From contig JBMNSJ010000047.1 of the NCBI GenBank assembly GCA_050945135.1, forward strand, positions 1-16,813: a stretch of DNA of 16,813 nt, written 5' to 3'. Source of the DNA: WRIS01 sp050945135 (GTDB lineage Bacteria > Actinomycetota > Coriobacteriia > Coriobacteriales > Eggerthellaceae). Below the pieces are notes generated by a model that saw only the letters and a program-made list of their open reading frames with translations, was not told the DNA's origin and searched no databases. This document shows positions 14,165 through 16,813 of the stretch, piece by piece (position 1 is the stretch's first letter; each line of letters starts with the position of its first letter). A program made the position numbers and the translations under genes.

Positions 14165-15221
14165 GGACGAAAACGGCACATGGCACACGCAGGTTTGGTA
14201 TACCACGCGATGCGGCGACAAGAAGCATAAAGTCAAACGAGGATTCACGACCAAAAAGGATGCCCTTGCGTGGGAAAGCGACTTCCGTGCGTCGAAAGCC
14301 GGTTCGATGGACGTGACTTTCGTGGAGTTTTGCAAGCTCTATGAGGAAGACATCAGACCAAGGCTCAAAGAAAACACGTGGATGAACAAGTCTTACATGA
14401 TACAAGACAAGCTGATTCCATTCTTTGGCAAGAAACCCATGTGCGACATAACCTCGCTAGATATCGTCAAATGGCAAAATGAACTGGTTGGTTATAGAGA
14501 CGAGAAGGGAAAGCCATTCAAACCAACATATCTGAGAGCTATAAATAATCAGCTCAACGCGATTATCAACCATGCGGTTCGCTACTGCGGTCTGCGCATT
14601 AACCCGGTTGTCAAAACCACCAAGATGGGCAGCAAAAGCTCTGACGAGATGCAATTCTGGACCAAAGAGGAATATCTCGCCTACTCAGACGCCATGATGT
14701 CGAAACCGGCATCGTTTTATATGTTCGAGATCCTCTACTGGTGCGGATTGAGGGTCGGTGAATTGCTGGCGCTGTATCCAGAGGACTTCGATTTCAAGAA
14801 GGGAGTACTTTCTATCACGAAGTCATACCAAAGGATAAATGGGGAAGATGTTATCACCGGGCCGAAAACACCGAAGTCGGTACGCGTCATCACCATGCCG
14901 CAGTTTTTGATAGAGGAGTTGGAAGAATGCCTCGCGGGCAGACAAGACCTGGTTGAAGGCGAGCGCGTATTCACGCATACCAAGTATTATCTAGGTCATG
15001 AGATGAGGCGCGGGTGCAAGGAGACGGGCGTCAAGCGGATACGTATTCACGACCTGCGCCATAGTCATGTGTCGCTGCTGATCGAAATGGGTTTTTCGGT
15101 GCTGGCGATTGCCGAGCGCATGGGACATGAGAGCATCGATATCACGTATCGTTATGCGCATCTGTTCCCGAGCGTGCAAAGCGATATAGCGTCTTCATTG
15201 AATGACGTCAGGGGTAAGTGA
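14151..15221 (+). CDS. int: Tyrosine-recombinase integrase (Tn916/phage type)
   Basis: A 356-aa integrase, usual length for ICE and phage members. Residues 1-48 (VYKDENGTWHTQVWYTTR... then KRGFTTKKDALAWE) form the AP2-like arm-binding domain; about 55-150 is the SAM-like core-binding domain; the catalytic domain follows. All catalytic residues are present: Arg201 in CGLRVGELL, Lys239 in GPKTPKS, His300-x-x-Arg303 in HDLRHSH, His326 in MGHES and Tyr335 in YRYAHLF. It should recombine an attachment site at the guaA 3' end with the element's site. The ATG at 14151 lies inside the excisionase gene and has GAGGAGG about 7 nt upstream. It overlaps the next gene by GTGA. It appears intact and functional. 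Confidence 0.95.
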   Translation: MPVYKDENGTWHTQVWYTTRCGDKKHKVKRGFTTKKDALAWESDFRASKAGSMDVTFVEFCKLYEEDIRPRLKENTWMNKSYMIQDKLIPFFGKKPMCDITSLDIVKWQNELVGYRDEKGKPFKPTYLRAINNQLNAIINHAVRYCGLRINPVVKTTKMGSKSSDEMQFWTKEEYLAYSDAMMSKPASFYMFEILYWCGLRVGELLALYPEDFDFKKGVLSITKSYQRINGEDVITGPKTPKSVRVITMPQFLIEELEECLAGRQDLVEGERVFTHTKYYLGHEMRRGCKETGVKRIRIHDLRHSHVSLLIEMGFSVLAIAERMGHESIDITYRYAHLFPSVQSDIASSLNDVRGK

Positions 15222-15592
15222 GCATGCCGTGCCCGAATGAAGCCAGGAAACGTCGTGTGACTATCGGTTTTCGCGTTACACCGGAGTTTAACCGCGTTCT
15301 TGATTTGATGGTTGCAGCAAGTGGCATGACCAAGCAGGACTACATCACCGCGAAGCTGTCAAACACAGAGATAAACGTTCGTACCAACGTGCGTATCCAG
15401 AAGGCCCTTAAAGGCAGCATGACCGATGTGTATCGTGAATTGAGGCGGATTCGCAAGGCGGGTGACATGGACGAGGAATTGGCGGCTGTGGTCAAAACCC
15501 TGTCTAAGATCTTCATCGACCTCCAAGACGACGCCGTGGTGTCTGATATCGAGCAGGAACACTCTGCCATCTTCGGAATGAACCGCGGCTAG
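15218..15592 (+). CDS. MobC-like ribbon-helix-helix mobilisation protein
   Basis: A 124-aa basic protein. Residues about 12-50 (RRVTIGFRVTPEFNRVLDLM then VAASGMTKQDYITAKLSN) fit a ribbon-helix-helix DNA-binding fold as in MobC and CopG-like relaxosome accessory proteins, followed by a helical tail with VYRELRRIRKAGDMDEELAA. Such proteins help a relaxase open DNA at oriT; here no relaxase or obvious oriT follows in the window, so it may serve a relaxase further right or another element in trans, or act as a regulator. The GTG start overlaps the integrase stop (GTGA, 15218-15221); the ATG two codons later (15224) has better spacing from AGGGG (15210-15214) and may be the true start. Confidence 0.65.
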   Translation: MSMPCPNEARKRRVTIGFRVTPEFNRVLDLMVAASGMTKQDYITAKLSNTEINVRTNVRIQKALKGSMTDVYRELRRIRKAGDMDEELAAVVKTLSKIFIDLQDDAVVSDIEQEHSAIFGMNRG

Positions 15593-15912
15593 CTCAAGCG
15601 CCCGGCTACTTATCATGGCGAACACGGCACAATAAGGTTGCATACGCTGCGAGTGTTCCTTGTGATATGGCTTCCAGAGAGCCTCCTGTGTGGTAACGAT
15701 CCTATGGCATCCCTTGAACTCTGAATACTCATCGAGAATCCCGGTCAATGCAAGGACGCGAAAACCTTTTGGTGAGTCTTCCTAGTTGATGACCAAAAGC
15801 TCTAAGCCTCCGGTTTCGCTTTATTCCCCTTGCATTACCCGAGAACCCCGATGGCCTTCGAGTCACAAGGTTTGCTCATAAGGGGCGAACCAGCAACTTT
15901 CAGGAGGTCATC
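15593..15912. other. 320-bp region without an intact gene
   Basis: No intact gene is seen. The minus strand holds a decayed coding fragment (15602-15820). CTTTTGGT (15766-15773) and ACCAAAAG (15792-15799) form an 8-bp stem with an 18-nt loop but no T-run. An inverted GGGGAATAAA copy lies at 15820-15829. The last 15 bases include the strong AGGAGGT ribosome binding site of the next gene. No promoter is clear. Confidence 0.5.
15602..15820 (-). pseudogene. Decayed fragment of an unknown coding sequence
   Basis: On the minus strand the frame reads SETGGLELLVIN, a TAG stop (15784-15782), then EDSPKGFRVLALTGILDEYS, EFKGCHRIVTTQEALWKPYH and KEHSQRMQPYCAVFAMISSR. The composition and alternation of hydrophobic and charged residues look like a real protein, unlike the antisense frame beyond 15602, which overlaps the MobC-like gene. 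There is no start codon with a ribosome binding site, a TAA precedes the fragment, and a TAG interrupts it. I cannot name the family. A chance open frame is the alternative. Confidence 0.3.
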
Positions 15913-16281
15913 ATGGAAGCAATCATCAACGACAAGGCTTATCGCAGTATCCGCACTTTTCTTGAGCGTAGGGATTTCGACATCATCGAAAGCAACTGGG
16001 CACATGGCAAAGACAGCATCGACTTCATTGCCAAGGAAGATGGTGACTTGGTGTTCATAAGCTGCGCTGTCCACGACAACGAAGGCAGGGGCCTCGGTGA
16101 TGAGAAGGGCGACCGACAGTCTTTTGAGCGCATTGCTGCTGCTTATCTAGTCGAAAGTCAGAATATAGCCGAGGGGAACGTCCGTTTCGACATCATCACG
16201 ATGCTGGTCTTGGGTGACCACAAGGGGCTTCTGAGGCACCATCGCAACGCGCTTTCCGCGGCTGGCAGTGACCTCCGCTAG
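15913..16281 (+). CDS. UPF0102/YraN-like protein without the nuclease residues
   Basis: A 122-aa protein following the UPF0102 (YraN) layout: AYRSIRTFLERRDFDIIESN, then KDSIDFIAKEDGDLVFISCA, SFERIAAAYLVESQ, NVRFDIITM, and a C-terminal RHHRNAL. In YraN the second segment reads GEIDLIA..LVFVEVK, the restriction-endonuclease-like active site (E, D, ExK). Here GEID is DSID and EVK is SCA, so only the aspartate remains and nuclease activity is unlikely. A DNA-binding, antirestriction-like or decoy role is possible but unproven. The ATG at 15913 has AGGAGGT with 5-nt spacing, one of the strongest ribosome binding sites here, so it is probably well translated. It is convergent with the E2-like gene. 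Confidence 0.7.
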   Translation: MEAIINDKAYRSIRTFLERRDFDIIESNWAHGKDSIDFIAKEDGDLVFISCAVHDNEGRGLGDEKGDRQSFERIAAAYLVESQNIAEGNVRFDIITMLVLGDHKGLLRHHRNALSAAGSDLR

Positions 16282-16290
16282 CCGCTGTAG

Positions 16291-16324
16291 CAAGTCCTGG
16301 GAAGGGAAACCTACCCAGGACTTG
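16291..16324. terminator. Hairpin between convergent genes
   Basis: CAAGTCCTGGG (16291-16301) and its exact complement (16314-16324) form an 11-bp stem with a 12-nt loop in the 50-bp gap between convergent stops. Position suggests a shared terminator, though neither side has a T-run. Confidence 0.5.
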
Positions 16325-16331
16325 AAGCTGC

Positions 16332-16613
16332 TTAATCCTCGAAAGTATCTAGATTCTTTTCTTCGCCAAGCAATGGGTGTTGTCCACCGCCCCGCCACTC
16401 TCCTGTAGACAGCCAAATCTCATAGAAGAATAGCCACTCAATTGCCCAAGGGACAACCGCATTGGCTATAACCTTGTTTCTACTCCATTCACCGGTGCCG
16501 GGCAGGTATAGACACATCCTGACCATCTTCTCTTTCTCGCAAATTTCATAACGATGAGGAAAATCAGGATCATCGAGTCGTTGTAAACCATCCCCAATGA
16601 CCCACGTCTCCAA
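16332..16613 (-). CDS. Ubiquitin-E2-like (UBC-fold) protein, N-terminus missing or broken
   Basis: The frame gives 93 aa from a TTG at 16613, but the same frame is open back to a TGA at 16694-16692 and reads VWVGKLRPTALSREYTVLIK then YSLNEG before it. That upstream part is family-like, so the TTG cuts into a beta strand. The body resembles bacterial UBC/E2-like proteins I know by consensus: PHRY (His20), MCLYLPGTGEW with Cys34 where E2 enzymes have the catalytic cysteine, then VPWAIEWLFFYEIWLSTGEW and a final GGGQHP. No ATG, GTG or TTG exists in the open part before 16613. A short stretch in another frame (LTGYRSYEF, ending near 16692) could be the missing N-terminus, implying one frameshift. 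It is either a pseudogene or a gene with an unusual start. No E1 or deubiquitinase partner is in view. The family assignment is from memory and needs a profile search. Confidence 0.5.
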   Translation of the reverse strand: METWVIGDGLQRLDDPDFPHRYEICEKEKMVRMCLYLPGTGEWSRNKVIANAVVPWAIEWLFFYEIWLSTGEWRGGGQHPLLGEEKNLDTFED

Positions 16614-16735
16614 ACCCTCATTCAGTGAGTATTTAATTAAAACAGTATATTCACGGGAAAGCGCTGTGGGTCTTAGTTTTCCAACCCAAACTCATATGAC
16701 CGATAACCCGTCAACCCCCCTGGTTAAAAGAAATA

Positions 16736-16771
16736 GAAGGCCAACCCGCCTGCGCTGACGGACTGGCCTTC
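16736..16771 (-). terminator. Probable intrinsic terminator, leftward
   Basis: GAAGGCCA (16736-16743) and TGGCCTTC (16764-16771) form an 8-bp stem with a 20-nt loop. On the minus strand it is followed by TATTTCTTTT, so it would end a leftward transcript entering from beyond the window and separate it from the E2-like gene. Confidence 0.5.
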
Positions 16772-16813
16772 CTCCTGTTTCCCTAGCAACTTTGCATGAA
16801 GACGTGTTTCCAA

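Larger units (their letters stand above)
12910..16813. mobile_element. Integrated mobile element at the 3' end of guaA (continues past the window)
   Basis: Directly after guaA lies a block with phage/ICE-type control genes: XRE repressor, excisionase-like protein, tyrosine integrase, MobC-like protein, then small cargo genes. The 3' end of guaA is an established integration site for tyrosine-recombinase islands in several bacterial groups. The left limit is set by the guaA stop; GGGAATAAA at 12902-12910 covers the end of guaA. No direct copy of the guaA end is found on the right, so the other end must lie beyond 16813 or be too diverged to see. No relaxase, T4SS or replication gene is visible, so whether it is mobilisable, an ICE or a decaying island is unknown. 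Confidence 0.75.

Noticed and set aside
13862..14405. Long minus-strand frames opposite xis and the start of int.
   Set aside because: They are antisense shadows of two strongly supported genes and cross the operator region.
15830..16060. 76-codon plus-strand frame overlapping the YraN-like gene.
   Set aside because: Out of frame with a gene that has a strong ribosome binding site and a family match; no ribosome binding site of its own.
16746..16754. CCGCCTGCG also occurs near the guaA end (12883-12891), as a possible attR.
   Set aside because: Only nine exact bases match and the following bases diverge at once; a guaA attachment repeat should include the last codons GAGTGGGAATAA, which are absent here.
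1..16813. CRISPR arrays, tRNA and rRNA genes, insertion sequences.
   Set aside because: No regular spaced repeats, no tRNA cloverleaf or rRNA sequence, and no DDE transposase frame were seen.

Overview
The window looks like a chromosomal segment of a moderate-GC member of the Coriobacteriia (Actinomycetota), perhaps close to Cryptobacterium or another Eggerthellales genus. This is inferred from the split transketolase, the large ATPase-BTAD regulator, the three-cluster CDGSH protein, and base composition that looks near 50% GC by eye. No rRNA, tRNA or CRISPR array was seen.

Left part, minus strand (8154 down to 1): a large ATPase/BTAD (SARP-like) regulator with its own good sigma-70 promoter, then a tightly packed run secA - prfB - tktA - tktB. 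The last gene runs off the left edge. The gaps are 25 nt, 12 nt and a 4-bp overlap, so secA to tktB is very likely one operon covering protein export, release factor 2 and the two halves of transketolase. RF2 lacks the usual programmed frameshift, and its codon-recognition tripeptide reads SPT instead of SPF.

Middle part, plus strand (8398-12909): a CCA-adding enzyme with an extended -10 placed so that its mRNA would be leaderless; a 230-aa CDGSH iron-sulfur protein; a 674-bp gap holding a 15-bp tandem repeat and an orphan intrinsic terminator; and guaA (GMP synthase) with a TTG start.

Right part (12910-16813): a mobile element that starts at the 3' end of guaA, a known target of tyrosine-recombinase islands, and continues beyond the window. 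It has a phage-like control module: an XRE repressor divergent from a small excisionase-like HTH protein, which overlaps a tyrosine integrase. The divergent promoters are covered by three matching operators (GTAC-N6-GTAC). A MobC-like ribbon-helix-helix protein follows by 4-bp overlap. Cargo in view is a UPF0102/YraN-like protein that has lost the nuclease residues, a decayed fragment, and a convergent ubiquitin-E2-like protein whose N-terminal end is broken or lacks a usable start. GGGGAATAAA occurs four times in the element and resembles the last bases of guaA (GTGGGAATAAA), suggesting integrase-binding or attachment-related sites.

The least explained parts are the guaA-proximal repeat-rich end, the three-operator switch, and the pairing of an E2-like protein with a nuclease-dead YraN-like protein as island cargo.
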